A DNA stretch of 64,000 nt, taken from UBA1672 sp965263215 (GTDB lineage Bacteria; Pseudomonadota; Alphaproteobacteria; Micavibrionales; Micavibrionaceae). The notes beneath the pieces were generated by a model. It had not been told where the DNA came from. It saw nothing but the letters and a program-made list of their open reading frames with translations, and did no database searches. The position numbers and the translations under genes are program-made. Positions 9,881 to 18,112 of this stretch are shown here, one piece after another. The stretch is from NCBI GenBank assembly GCA_965263215.1, contig OZ253663.1, positions 1,798,001-1,862,000 on the forward strand. Direction: 5' to 3'. The stretch's first letter is position 1, and each line of letters opens with the position of its first letter.

Positions 9881-11473
9881 TTGCTAGAAGATTTAAAATT
9901 AAATTTTAAATATCATCCCGCATTTACAGCTGTCATTCTTATTCTATTTGTCGTGCTATGGTCAACTCTGTATATGGATATTCACATAGATGTCGACACG
10001 TCTTGGCTTCTGCAATGTTTGGATCGCTTTCTCGCAGGCGGAACGTACAAAACCGATTTTTATGAAACAAATCCCCCTTTAAGTTTTCTGATCTATTTGC
10101 CAGCATACCCACTTTATACTTATTGGGGATTAGATCCCAAATTTTCGGTCTTCATCATTGTTAACCTCTACATAGTTTTTTCAAGCTATGTTCTCTACAT
10201 GCACATGAAAGAAGGCTCATTCAACCCAACAGATATTGTTGTTATTCTTTTTGGATATATACTTGCTCTAACGTGGGCTTCCGGCATTTCATACGGCTCT
10301 AAAGATCATTTAATCACGGCATTTCTTATTCCGCTATGCTTTTACCAATATCGATTAACCCGTGAAGAAAGCCCTCATCGTTTTACGGCTGTAAGTAGTG
10401 TTTTTCTTGGCGGCTTGGCCATTTGTCTTAAGCCACATTACGGCATCATAGCAGCAGCATTTTTTGTGCATCGTCTCTATATCACGAAGTCCATTCTCAC
10501 ATGTATCAAGAAGCCTGACTTTTGGGGCCTGCTTATCATCGGGGTGGCCTATATCGCTTTTGTCTTTGCTGTTACACCCGGTTTTTTTGAAATTTTACCG
10601 GAAATCATTTCCATTTACAGTGTTGAGCGGCCATTCCCGTTATATTATCGCTACTACTACGTACTTTACGGGCTGGTCGGCTTCATTTTGGCATTCTGGC
10701 TTTTTAAGGCTCCTTCAAATCAAAACTTAAAACACGCCACAATCGGATTTTCCGCGCTTAGTGCTCTCAGTCTAATACCCTATATATTGCAGGATAAAGG
10801 TTTCCACTATCAGGCCCTACCGACATTATGTTTTGGTTCAGTGGCGCTTTTCATTGCCATTTATGGCATTGCAAAAGAAATATTGGAAAAGGAAGACTTG
10901 GGGCTATGGGCTGCTGCTGTCATTATAATCGTATTATTCTCTGGATTCACATACGGTTACAAAGATCCCAAAATGACGAAGGGGCAATTTCTGGCACTCC
11001 CCCTTGTTGATGCCATTGATGAGAAAGCATGGAATAATGTTTACGCAACTTACGACTTCAAAAACCTGATCATTGTTATACCAAAGGTTTCAGCCCTTAA
11101 GAACGGCTCGCGCTTTGGGCAGTTATGGCCGCTTAACGGACTTGTTGAAAAACTAAAAACAGTTCAAGATGATGACGAAAGACAAGTGATCAAAAAACAA
11201 ATGCTTGGATATGTCGATATGATTGTGGAAGATATGAGAAAGCACAAACCAAGCGTTATCACGATACCGCAATTTAAAGACCCGGAAACGGAAAAACCCG
11301 CGAAAAAATATTACGAATTTCTGATGAATCACGAAGAATTTAAAAAGAACATGGACAACTATACTTATGACAGCACAGTCCTATTCGATAGCAGCCTGTC
11401 ATTAAAAAATAGTGACCCGGATAAAATAATTCCGCATGATGTGTTTGTTTTAAAACGTGATCATTCATTATAA
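9881..11473 (+). CDS. Polytopic membrane protein, GT-C-glycosyltransferase-like (paralogue 3 of 3)
   Basis: This is the third member of the family. It shares DVDTSWLLQCLDRF, YETNPPLSFLIY, SKDHLITAF, CLKPHYGI and QDKGFHYQALP. About ten membrane spans are followed by a Lys-rich soluble tail. No ATG lies near the N-terminus. I chose the TTG at 9881 because AAGGGGG (9869-9875) sits five bases upstream; a TTG at 9851 is the alternative. The gtrA-like gene diverges 40 bases away. The glycosyltransferase downstream begins 23 bases after the stop, so the two probably share a transcript. Confidence 0.68.
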   Translation: MLEDLKLNFKYHPAFTAVILILFVVLWSTLYMDIHIDVDTSWLLQCLDRFLAGGTYKTDFYETNPPLSFLIYLPAYPLYTYWGLDPKFSVFIIVNLYIVFSSYVLYMHMKEGSFNPTDIVVILFGYILALTWASGISYGSKDHLITAFLIPLCFYQYRLTREESPHRFTAVSSVFLGGLAICLKPHYGIIAAAFFVHRLYITKSILTCIKKPDFWGLLIIGVAYIAFVFAVTPGFFEILPEIISIYSVERPFPLYYRYYYVLYGLVGFILAFWLFKAPSNQNLKHATIGFSALSALSLIPYILQDKGFHYQALPTLCFGSVALFIAIYGIAKEILEKEDLGLWAAAVIIIVLFSGFTYGYKDPKMTKGQFLALPLVDAIDEKAWNNVYATYDFKNLIIVIPKVSALKNGSRFGQLWPLNGLVEKLKTVQDDDERQVIKKQMLGYVDMIVEDMRKHKPSVITIPQFKDPETEKPAKKYYEFLMNHEEFKKNMDNYTYDSTVLFDSSLSLKNSDPDKIIPHDVFVLKRDHSL

Positions 11474-11496
11474 GAAATTCATTGAAGGTTAATCAC

Positions 11497-12465
11497 ATGA
11501 CAGCCACGAGCAAAACGACAAAAAAACAAAAAAAAGAGAGCATCTCTATCGTTGTGCCTTGTTACAATGAAGAAGATGTTATTCAACTTTGTCATGATGA
11601 AATCACAAAGGTTGTTGATGATTTGGCCTATGATTTTGAGATGATCTACATCAATGACGGTAGTACGGATTCAACATTGGATATACTACAAAGCATCCGC
11701 AAAAAAGATAAGCGCGTTACGGTTATAAACCTATCCAGAAATTTCGGTAAAGAGGCCGCGATGACGGCCGGCATTGATAATGTGACCAGTGACGCCCTGA
11801 TCATTCTGGATGCTGACTTGCAAGACCCCCCTGCGCTAATCCCTGACATGATCAAAATGTGGAAGGATACAGATGCAGATGTGGTCTATGGTCAGCGCAT
11901 CATCCGTGAAGGTGAGACATGGTTTAAAAAATTCTCTGCCAATGGTTTTTACAAAGTCATAAATTTCATCGCGAGCAATGTTGAAATCCCTAAGAATACT
12001 GGTGATTTCCGCCTGATGAACAGACGCGCGATTGATGCGCTCGTACAATTACGAGAAAAGCACCGCTTCATGAAAGGGTTATTCGCATGGATTGGCTACA
12101 AACAAGTGGCCCTTCAATATAACCGCGCGCCCAGAGCCGCAGGCTACACAAAGTGGAGCTACACGGGGCTTTGGAATCTTGCCATGGAAGGGATTGCAGG
12201 CTTTAGCACCGTACCCCTAAAAGTGGCCAGCTTTTTCGGGCTGCTTATATCGATCATGGCGTTTCTCTTTGGTGCATATATCATCCTCAAAACATTAATT
12301 TCCGGCGTTGACGTCCCCGGTTGGGCAACCCTAACGGTTATGATTTCAGTCCTGAGTGGTATTCAACTACTCTGTATCGGTATTTTGGGTGAATATATTG
12401 GCCGTATCTTCGGAGAAGCCAAGAAAAGACCGCTCTATTTCATTGAAGATATTTATAAAAAATAA
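11497..12465 (+). CDS. Family 2 glycosyltransferase, GtrB/DPM1-like (polyprenyl-phosphate sugar transferase)
   Basis: The GT2 fold opens with IVVPCYNEE and continues with NDGSTDST and DADLQDPP (metal-binding DXD-type). The later RAAGYTKWSY segment and two C-terminal membrane spans are typical of GtrB and bacterial dolichol-phosphate-mannose synthase relatives. Such enzymes load a sugar from its nucleotide onto undecaprenyl phosphate on the cytoplasmic face. GtrA then flips the product and a GtrC-type enzyme uses it. The start is the ATG at 11497, with AAGG eight bases upstream, not the TTG at 11482. The sugar cannot be read from sequence. Confidence 0.9.
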   Translation: MTATSKTTKKQKKESISIVVPCYNEEDVIQLCHDEITKVVDDLAYDFEMIYINDGSTDSTLDILQSIRKKDKRVTVINLSRNFGKEAAMTAGIDNVTSDALIILDADLQDPPALIPDMIKMWKDTDADVVYGQRIIREGETWFKKFSANGFYKVINFIASNVEIPKNTGDFRLMNRRAIDALVQLREKHRFMKGLFAWIGYKQVALQYNRAPRAAGYTKWSYTGLWNLAMEGIAGFSTVPLKVASFFGLLISIMAFLFGAYIILKTLISGVDVPGWATLTVMISVLSGIQLLCIGILGEYIGRIFGEAKKRPLYFIEDIYKK

Positions 12466-12576
12466 CGCCCCTTTCATTAAGACTCTTTCTTTCAATGATT
12501 TAAAACGCTATGATTCCGCCTACTGTGTACTTTTCTAATTTGCTTTTACGCTGTTGATCTGGAAAGGACTGCTTCG

Positions 12577-13542
12577 ATGACCAAAAATGCCAATAAAATT
12601 ATGCCAAAGTCTGGACAAAAATACAGACTGATCACACGCAGTGATATGGATGGTTTGGTCTGTGGCATACTATTGAAGGAGCTTGATCTTATTGATGACA
12701 TCATGTTCGCCCACCCGAAAGACATGCAAGACGGCCTCATTGAAGTTGGTCCCGAAGACATCACCACAAACTTACCCTATGTTGAGGCTGCATATCTTTC
12801 CTTCGATCACCACGCAAGTGAAGCATCACGTGTTGACGGTTCACCCGATAACCACGTGATTGATGTTGACGCCCCTTCTGCCGCGCGCGTTGTTTACGAA
12901 TATTTTGGCGGTGCAAAGGCATTTCCGCGTGTGTCTGAATCGATGATGATCTCAGTCGATAAAGCTGACTCTGCCGATTTCAACAAGGAAGAAATTCTAT
13001 CCCCCGATGGCTGGGTGTTGCTCAGTTTTCTGATGGATGCGCGTACCGGTCTTGGACGATTCCGTGATTTTAACATTTCAAATTACCAACTGATGATGAA
13101 GCTCATTGATTTCTGCCGTGAACATAATGACATCAATGAAATTCTGGCACTACCTGACGTCAAGGAGCGTGTCGACCTATATTATGAACATCAAATGAAA
13201 TGCCGTGAACAGATTGAACGCTGTGCGAAGGTGTATGATAATCTTGTTGTGCTTGATCTCCGTAAAGAAGACACGATTTGGGCGGGTAACCGCTTTGTGA
13301 TTTACGCGCTGTTCCCTCAGTGTAATATCTCCATTCATATTTTATGGGGCAAGAACAAACAAAACACTGTTTTTGCAACGGGTAAATCTATTCTGGACAG
13401 ATCCAGTAAGACAAATATCGGTGAACTCATGCTGGGGTATGGCGGCGGCGGCCACCATGCGGCAGGCACATGCCAAATCACTAATCTAAAATCGGAAGAT
13501 GTTCTTCAGGAATTGATTGCCAAAATCAATGCCGATGGATAA
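12577..13542 (+). CDS. DHH-family phosphoesterase
   Basis: This 321-residue protein has both DHH signatures: an N-terminal RSDMDGL motif, the DHHAS motif around residue 85, and a C-terminal DHHA1-type GYGGGGHHAAGTC motif. The family includes exopolyphosphatases, oligoribonucleases (NrnA) and c-di-AMP phosphodiesterases, and I cannot choose between these. A GGAAAGG ribosome site precedes the ATG. It leads a tight run with the adenylate-forming protein (12-base gap) and the LD-carboxypeptidase (3-base gap), probably one operon. Confidence 0.85.
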   Translation: MTKNANKIMPKSGQKYRLITRSDMDGLVCGILLKELDLIDDIMFAHPKDMQDGLIEVGPEDITTNLPYVEAAYLSFDHHASEASRVDGSPDNHVIDVDAPSAARVVYEYFGGAKAFPRVSESMMISVDKADSADFNKEEILSPDGWVLLSFLMDARTGLGRFRDFNISNYQLMMKLIDFCREHNDINEILALPDVKERVDLYYEHQMKCREQIERCAKVYDNLVVLDLRKEDTIWAGNRFVIYALFPQCNISIHILWGKNKQNTVFATGKSILDRSSKTNIGELMLGYGGGGHHAAGTCQITNLKSEDVLQELIAKINADG

Positions 13543-13554
13543 AGCAATCATATT

Positions 13555-14958
13555 ATGAAACTTTTGCGTAACATCACAGGCTTTCATTTTGCTCTCTCAA
13601 AGCTTGCAAAGACCACATCATCACGCCGCAATCGGCTCGCGGATGTCATTAGGCATGCCAACAAACACACGCCTTTTTACAAGGGACGCTTTGATGCCTT
13701 TCTGGATAGTGAAAAAGATCTGACGGATGAAGAATTTTTTTACGCCTTCAGTCACTTGCCAATTATCGGTAAACAAGACCTGAAAGATCATAACGACGCC
13801 TTCAAATCCGAACATTTGAACGACAAAGTTGATTTACTAAAAGACGGCAATACGCCTAGTTTCACAGAATTTGTAAATCACATGATCGTGAAAAAAGACT
13901 TCTACACGACACTTTCAACAGGTGGGTCGTCCGGCATTCCGACTTATCGCTGGGTTGATTATGAGGATTGCAACATCTTTGCACAAAGCTTCCTGCATTC
14001 ATTCAAACTCAATGGTTGGAAACAGGGCGAAAGCTTCGTTGTTTATTACCCAATGAAATCCTACTTCACGAGCACATATGCCGATCACGCAAAAATGCTC
14101 AATCGCTTTTTCGGTTTTACGATGGTGCCGTTTGAGGAAGTGACAAAAGAGAGCGTGGAAAATCTTTTAAAGTCATTACGTGATACCAAGTCGACACTGC
14201 TCGTTATCTTTCCATGTGTCCTGCAACGTGTTGCGGAAATCATGCATAAAGAGAATATGTCACCGTTTGAAAAACTGCCCTATATCAATGTCAGCGGTGA
14301 ATTTTTCTTAGATTGCAGCAAAAACTTTATCCAAACCATGTTCCCCGACAGTGACATTCAGTGCACCTATGGCGCGGTCGAGTTTGGTGAAATTGCCCAT
14401 CAAAACACACGCAGCAGTTTTGATTACGACGTGTTTGATGATTATGTCTATCTGGAAAAAGGGCCGGATAACTCCATGCTCGTCACCGCTTACCATCAAA
14501 AGGCCTTCCCGCTTATTCGATACCGTATCGAAGATATGGGACAAGTCATAGACAATGATGACGGCACACAAATGATTAAATCGCTGGAGGGTAAAAACTC
14601 TGATTACCTGATCGGCGCAGATGGTTATATGTATTTTGCATCCTTCTTCAATAATTTCGTGAATGAACTGAACAAAGCGTTAAACAACCCGATCATTCAT
14701 TTCATGGTGCGTCATGGTGAAGAAAAAGCGCGTAATTATCTGGAATTAAATTTCGTGCTTAACGGTACGGGCAAAGAGGATAAAATCGAGCAAGCCTCTC
14801 GCGAAGCGCTCAAAGATATTTTTGCCAATTTCGATGAAATCATGATCAATTTCCCAGATCATTTCGAACATGACTACACCAGAAAGTTCAAAATTATTGG
14901 TGAGGGTAACGGTATGGCAGAAGTTGTCGGCGGATATTACCAACGCAAGGCATCTTAA
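13555..14958 (+). CDS. PaaK/CapK-like adenylate-forming protein
   Basis: This 467-residue protein shows the ANL-superfamily phosphate loop STGGSSGIPT near residue 125, and later a YGAVEFGE segment and RYRIEDMG, as in phenylacetate-CoA ligase (PaaK) and CapK relatives. Family members adenylate a carboxylate and often transfer it to CoA or another acceptor. The substrate is unknown. Members of this group are often found near envelope-polysaccharide genes, which would suit the glycan cassette upstream, but here it sits between a DHH phosphoesterase and an LD-carboxypeptidase. Confidence 0.75.
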   Translation: MKLLRNITGFHFALSKLAKTTSSRRNRLADVIRHANKHTPFYKGRFDAFLDSEKDLTDEEFFYAFSHLPIIGKQDLKDHNDAFKSEHLNDKVDLLKDGNTPSFTEFVNHMIVKKDFYTTLSTGGSSGIPTYRWVDYEDCNIFAQSFLHSFKLNGWKQGESFVVYYPMKSYFTSTYADHAKMLNRFFGFTMVPFEEVTKESVENLLKSLRDTKSTLLVIFPCVLQRVAEIMHKENMSPFEKLPYINVSGEFFLDCSKNFIQTMFPDSDIQCTYGAVEFGEIAHQNTRSSFDYDVFDDYVYLEKGPDNSMLVTAYHQKAFPLIRYRIEDMGQVIDNDDGTQMIKSLEGKNSDYLIGADGYMYFASFFNNFVNELNKALNNPIIHFMVRHGEEKARNYLELNFVLNGTGKEDKIEQASREALKDIFANFDEIMINFPDHFEHDYTRKFKIIGEGNGMAEVVGGYYQRKAS

Positions 14959-14961
14959 GTC

Positions 14962-15870
14962 ATGAGTATCAAGCCACCCGCATTACAAAAAGGTGACACA
15001 ATCGGCGTTTTTGCCCCGTCTAGTTGGGTTGAAAAGGACGATATTGAGAAATCTAAAAGCCATATCGAAAAACTCGGCTATAAGGTTTTTGTACATCCAC
15101 AAACTTATGAGCGTGAAAACCAATCCGCCGGTACGCACTTGCAAAAATCACTCGCCTTTCAGGGGTTATGGATGCGTGAAGACATCAAAGCCATCTGGGC
15201 AGCAGGCGGCGGCAACCGCTGTACGCATCTGTTAGAAACATTAAAGTTTGATCCTTTAAAACGTGTGCCAAAGATCTTGATTGGCTTTAGCGACGTGACC
15301 GCCCTCCTCAATGCGGTTTATGCCCATACAGATACAATCACATTTCACGGCCCCGTCTTTAAGAACCTGCATAAATACGGTCAGATAGATCATTTGTTGA
15401 ACATATTAGGCGGTCAGACTGAAACATATCCAGTGACAAAAGATAATATTCTGAATGAAGGTAAGGCCGAAGGTAAGCTGATTGGCGGTAATTTAAGTCT
15501 GTTTCAATATCTACCCCAAACCTTGCCAAATGACTTCTATAAAGATGCCATATTATTCTTGGAAGACTGCAACGAAGAAGTCAGTCGGATTGACCGTATG
15601 ATTTTGCATTTAAGACGCCTGAAGGTGTTTGATGATGTTAAAGCTCTGGTTTTTGGTGAGTTTACATCTTTGCAAGACTCGACGCGGCCGTTTGGTTACA
15701 CGATAAATGATATCATTAAGGAGCATACTGAAAAGCTGGATATACCCATCTTGTATAATATGCCCTTTGGTCACGGTCAGAATTTATACAGCTTCCCCAT
15801 TGGCGCGAAAGCCTCGATTGATACGGAAAAACAAACATTTAAGCTATCCGAGGCTGCTACAAAAGCTTAG
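14962..15870 (+). CDS. LD-carboxypeptidase (peptidase family S66, LdcA/MccF-like)
   Basis: S66 serine peptidases release the terminal D-Ala from murein tetrapeptides during cell-wall recycling (LdcA) or inactivate microcin C (MccF). The N-terminal GDTIGVFAPSS, the nucleophile motif IGFSDVTAL, the glutamate-bearing EEVSRIDRM segment and the histidine in PFGHG form the expected Ser-Glu-His set. At 302 residues it is the normal length. It starts 3 bases after the previous stop. Its 3' end overlaps the convergent next gene by four bases. A murein-recycling role is likely but MccF-type activity cannot be excluded. Confidence 0.88.
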   Translation: MSIKPPALQKGDTIGVFAPSSWVEKDDIEKSKSHIEKLGYKVFVHPQTYERENQSAGTHLQKSLAFQGLWMREDIKAIWAAGGGNRCTHLLETLKFDPLKRVPKILIGFSDVTALLNAVYAHTDTITFHGPVFKNLHKYGQIDHLLNILGGQTETYPVTKDNILNEGKAEGKLIGGNLSLFQYLPQTLPNDFYKDAILFLEDCNEEVSRIDRMILHLRRLKVFDDVKALVFGEFTSLQDSTRPFGYTINDIIKEHTEKLDIPILYNMPFGHGQNLYSFPIGAKASIDTEKQTFKLSEAATKA

Positions 15871-16307
15871 CTCTCATCAAATGCCTTATAGGCTTTCGTA
15901 TCAAACGCCTCATGTGCGCCCCAAAAATCAGTATGAGACAGAAGTTTTTTATCGCCTGAGAAAACCAACTCGCTCATACCTTCTATCGCATGTGTCGATT
16001 TTTCACTTTTAATCAAGGTTTTTTTCTTAACCTGAAATGAAAACGACCAGAACATATAGGCCGTCATATCGCGCCGCCCCCACGTAAAGTCATATACCTT
16101 ATACCGCGTGCCCTCATACATTTTGAGGCGGCTCATCATAATTTGCGACAAACCCGATGCACCTTGCCCCCTACGATAAGGATCTTGAAAAATAAAACCA
16201 TCCTCAACCAGAGGCTCAAACAGCCCAAGTGAGCGCGCATTTTGCTTTTCAAACGCTTCGATGTAATCCTCTAAAGGCTTTTGCAGGCTTAAAATTGTAT
16301 CAATCAT
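15867..16307 (-). CDS. NTF2-like (SnoaL-type) hypothetical protein
   Basis: This 146-residue protein looks like a nuclear-transport-factor-2-fold domain. It has an N-terminal helix with a DYIEAFEKQN pattern, then EDGFIFQDPYRRGQG, then alternating strands rich in aromatic residues (FTWGRRDMTAYMFWSFSF). The fold covers enzymes, sensors and ligand binders, so no activity can be given. It reads toward and overlaps the end of the LD-carboxypeptidase gene by four bases. Its promoter must lie in the 295-base gap shared with carD. Confidence 0.65.
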   Translation of the reverse strand: MIDTILSLQKPLEDYIEAFEKQNARSLGLFEPLVEDGFIFQDPYRRGQGASGLSQIMMSRLKMYEGTRYKVYDFTWGRRDMTAYMFWSFSFQVKKKTLIKSEKSTHAIEGMSELVFSGDKKLLSHTDFWGAHEAFDTKAYKAFDES

Positions 16308-16602
16308 CGTCTTTTACCTTTATATTCTACAGTAAAAGCTTTTATGGATTTTGATAGCTGAAATTAAGCGAAAACCATATAAAAATACAAAAAATGTTAA
16401 TATTATGTAAATAAATTGATTTTTAGCCGTTATTGAGTTGAAAATTTCCGAATTTTTTGATACAATGCGTCACATGTTGAGTTAGGAAAAACGGTTAGAA
16501 AGCACGCTGAGCAGCCATTTTAAGATAGCAGGTTGCTCATTTTTTATCCTGAAAATTTAGGTTAGCATATTTAATTCTTATTGAAGAAAAAGGTGATAGA
16601 TT
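16308..16602. other. AT-rich divergent intergenic region upstream of carD
   Basis: This 295-base, strongly AT-rich gap separates the minus-strand NTF2-like gene from carD. No ORF or tRNA is visible. It holds a terminator-like hairpin (16509-16547) and, just before carD, an AGGTGAT ribosome site. TTGATA at about 16457 could be a -35 element, but I find no convincing -10 at the right distance. Confidence 0.5.
16509..16547 (+). terminator. Terminator-like hairpin within the carD leader
   Basis: The arms GAGCAGCC (16509-16516) and GGTTGCTC (16531-16538) pair over 8 bp with one G-U, followed at once by a T-rich tail (ATTTTTT). It lies about 55 bases before the carD ATG on the coding strand. It could therefore end an upstream short transcript or attenuate carD. 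Confidence 0.55.
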
Positions 16603-17145
16603 ATGGCTGGTAATGATAATTTCGATTTTAAAACAGGCGACAACGTTGTTTACCCTGCTCACGGTGTGGGTCAGGTTGAAGGCGTAGAAAAACAAACAAT
16701 CGCCGGGATGGAACTAAGCCTATATGTTGTTGGTTTTGAAAAAGACCGCATGCGTTTGAAAATTCCGGTAGCAAAAGCAGAAGAGTCAGGCCTTCGTAAG
16801 CTTAGCTCTAGTGATTGCTTAGATGATGCTCTTGAAACATTGAAAGGCCGTTCACGTGTCCGTCGTACAATGTGGAGCCGCCGCGCACAGGAATATGAAC
16901 TCAAAATTAATTCCGGCGACCCTGTATTAATCGCAGAAGTTCTTCGTGACCTTAAGCGTAACACAGAAGAAGCCGAGCAATCCTACAGTGAACGTCAGAT
17001 TTACCAATCTGCACTGGAAAGATTGGCACGTGAAGTTGCTGCTGTTGATAAAATCACAGAAGATAAAGCAACGGAAAAGCTGGAAGACATTATGGGTAAA
17101 ATCAAAGCCCCTGCTAATGTTGAAGATACAGCAAAGGCGGCTTAA
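16603..17145 (+). CDS. carD: CarD/CdnL-family transcriptional regulator
   Basis: CarD-type proteins bind the RNA polymerase beta subunit and stabilise open complexes, especially at rRNA promoters. The N-terminal RNAP-interaction domain is obvious (FKTGDNVVYPAHGVGQV, then KIPVAKAEESGLR), and the C-terminal helical DNA-contact region follows (RRTMWSRRAQEYE). The length of 180 residues is typical. The AGGTGAT site before the ATG is strong. A perfect 9-bp hairpin (17142-17163) covers the stop codon, and a stronger terminator follows at 17179. The gene appears to be a single-gene transcript. Confidence 0.95.
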   Translation: MAGNDNFDFKTGDNVVYPAHGVGQVEGVEKQTIAGMELSLYVVGFEKDRMRLKIPVAKAEESGLRKLSSSDCLDDALETLKGRSRVRRTMWSRRAQEYELKINSGDPVLIAEVLRDLKRNTEEAEQSYSERQIYQSALERLAREVAAVDKITEDKATEKLEDIMGKIKAPANVEDTAKAA

Positions 17146-17178
17146 TCAACCAAAGTTGATTAACATATAAAGTTTTTA

Positions 17179-17221
17179 TTAAGGCGTATTGAAGGTAATT
17201 CTTTCTATACGCCTTAATTTT
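17179..17221 (+). terminator. Rho-independent terminator of carD
   Basis: A perfect 11-bp stem, TTAAGGCGTAT (17179-17189) with ATACGCCTTAA (17207-17217), is extended by an inner stem GAAGG/CTTTC and followed by TTTTA. It ends just before the next gene's first ATG at 17222. Confidence 0.8.
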
Positions 17222-18109
17222 ATGTATTATATAAGTACCTTAGAGAGATTCCTCTCGTTCTCCACTGACTTATTCGCGTATCTGATTTTGAGTATAGACG
17301 TAAAAACCGATAGTCGTTTTTCATCTTTGGGCCATGCTAAACGCATTTTGGCCATATCCGCCATCCACGGTGAATTGGATAAACTCACCCATCTTCACGA
17401 TACAATATTCCCGCACATACAAGTTGGTGACCGCGTTATCTACACAGGTAACTATATGGGCTATGGCGAAAGTTCCGTTGGCGTGATTGATGAAATGCTC
17501 TCATTCAGGCGGGCTGTTTTGGCCAAACGCGGCATGATCCCTAGTGATCTAATCTATTTGCGCGGCGGTCAGGAAGAAATGTGGCAAAAGCTTTTACAAC
17601 TTCAATTCGCACCCGATCCGACAAAGGCACTCGTCTGGATGCTTGGCAACGGTCTTAAGAACACACTTTATGCCTACGGGCTTTGCCCACATGACGGGAT
17701 AGAAGCCTGCCGTCAGGGCATTGTCGGTATTTCACAGTGGACAACCAAGATAAGAACACTGTTTAAGAATAATTCAGGTCACGAAGCGTTCACAACACAT
17801 TTGGTGCGCGCGGCATTTATGCCGGAGACATCAGACTATCCGATGTTGTTTGTGCATGCCGGTATTGACTGTGATAAGCCATTGACCAACCAAGGTGACA
17901 ACTTTTGGTGGGCGCATGATAAATTTGATCATATTGAAAAATCGTATGATCCGTTTCAAAAAGTCGTACGTGGATATGATCCCACCCATAACGGCATTCA
18001 ATATAACGGTGTTAAGGCCACGATAGATGGCGGATGTGGTTTTGGCGGCACATTGGTTTGTGCCGTTTTTGATGATCAGGGTAATGTTATTGATAACCTG
18101 CAATGCTGA
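17222..18109 (+). CDS. Calcineurin-like phosphoesterase-fold protein with degenerate metal site
   Basis: The layout follows serine/threonine-phosphatase-type metallophosphoesterases, but the signature motifs are altered. The DIHG motif has become AIHG (Ala47, His49 kept). The GDxxDRG motif reads GNYMGYG (residues 76-82). RGNHE reads RGGQE (residues 114-118). The late GH motif reads GY (Tyr252). Only His49 and the His of HAG (212) remain, so catalysis is doubtful and a binding or regulatory role is more likely. The start is uncertain: the ATG at 17222 has no clear ribosome site and directly follows the carD terminator, and the recognisable domain begins near residue 40. A TTG at 17189 lies inside that terminator and is rejected. 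Confidence 0.7.
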   Translation: MYYISTLERFLSFSTDLFAYLILSIDVKTDSRFSSLGHAKRILAISAIHGELDKLTHLHDTIFPHIQVGDRVIYTGNYMGYGESSVGVIDEMLSFRRAVLAKRGMIPSDLIYLRGGQEEMWQKLLQLQFAPDPTKALVWMLGNGLKNTLYAYGLCPHDGIEACRQGIVGISQWTTKIRTLFKNNSGHEAFTTHLVRAAFMPETSDYPMLFVHAGIDCDKPLTNQGDNFWWAHDKFDHIEKSYDPFQKVVRGYDPTHNGIQYNGVKATIDGGCGFGGTLVCAVFDDQGNVIDNLQC

Positions 18110-18112
18110 TCT

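Noticed and set aside
6309..11473. Dolichol-phosphate-mannose protein mannosyltransferases
   Set aside because: The NPPLS loop is suggestive, but the specific PMT motifs are not evident, so only a general GT-C-like call is made.
17189..17221. TTG start for the phosphatase-fold gene
   Set aside because: It lies within the carD terminator stem.
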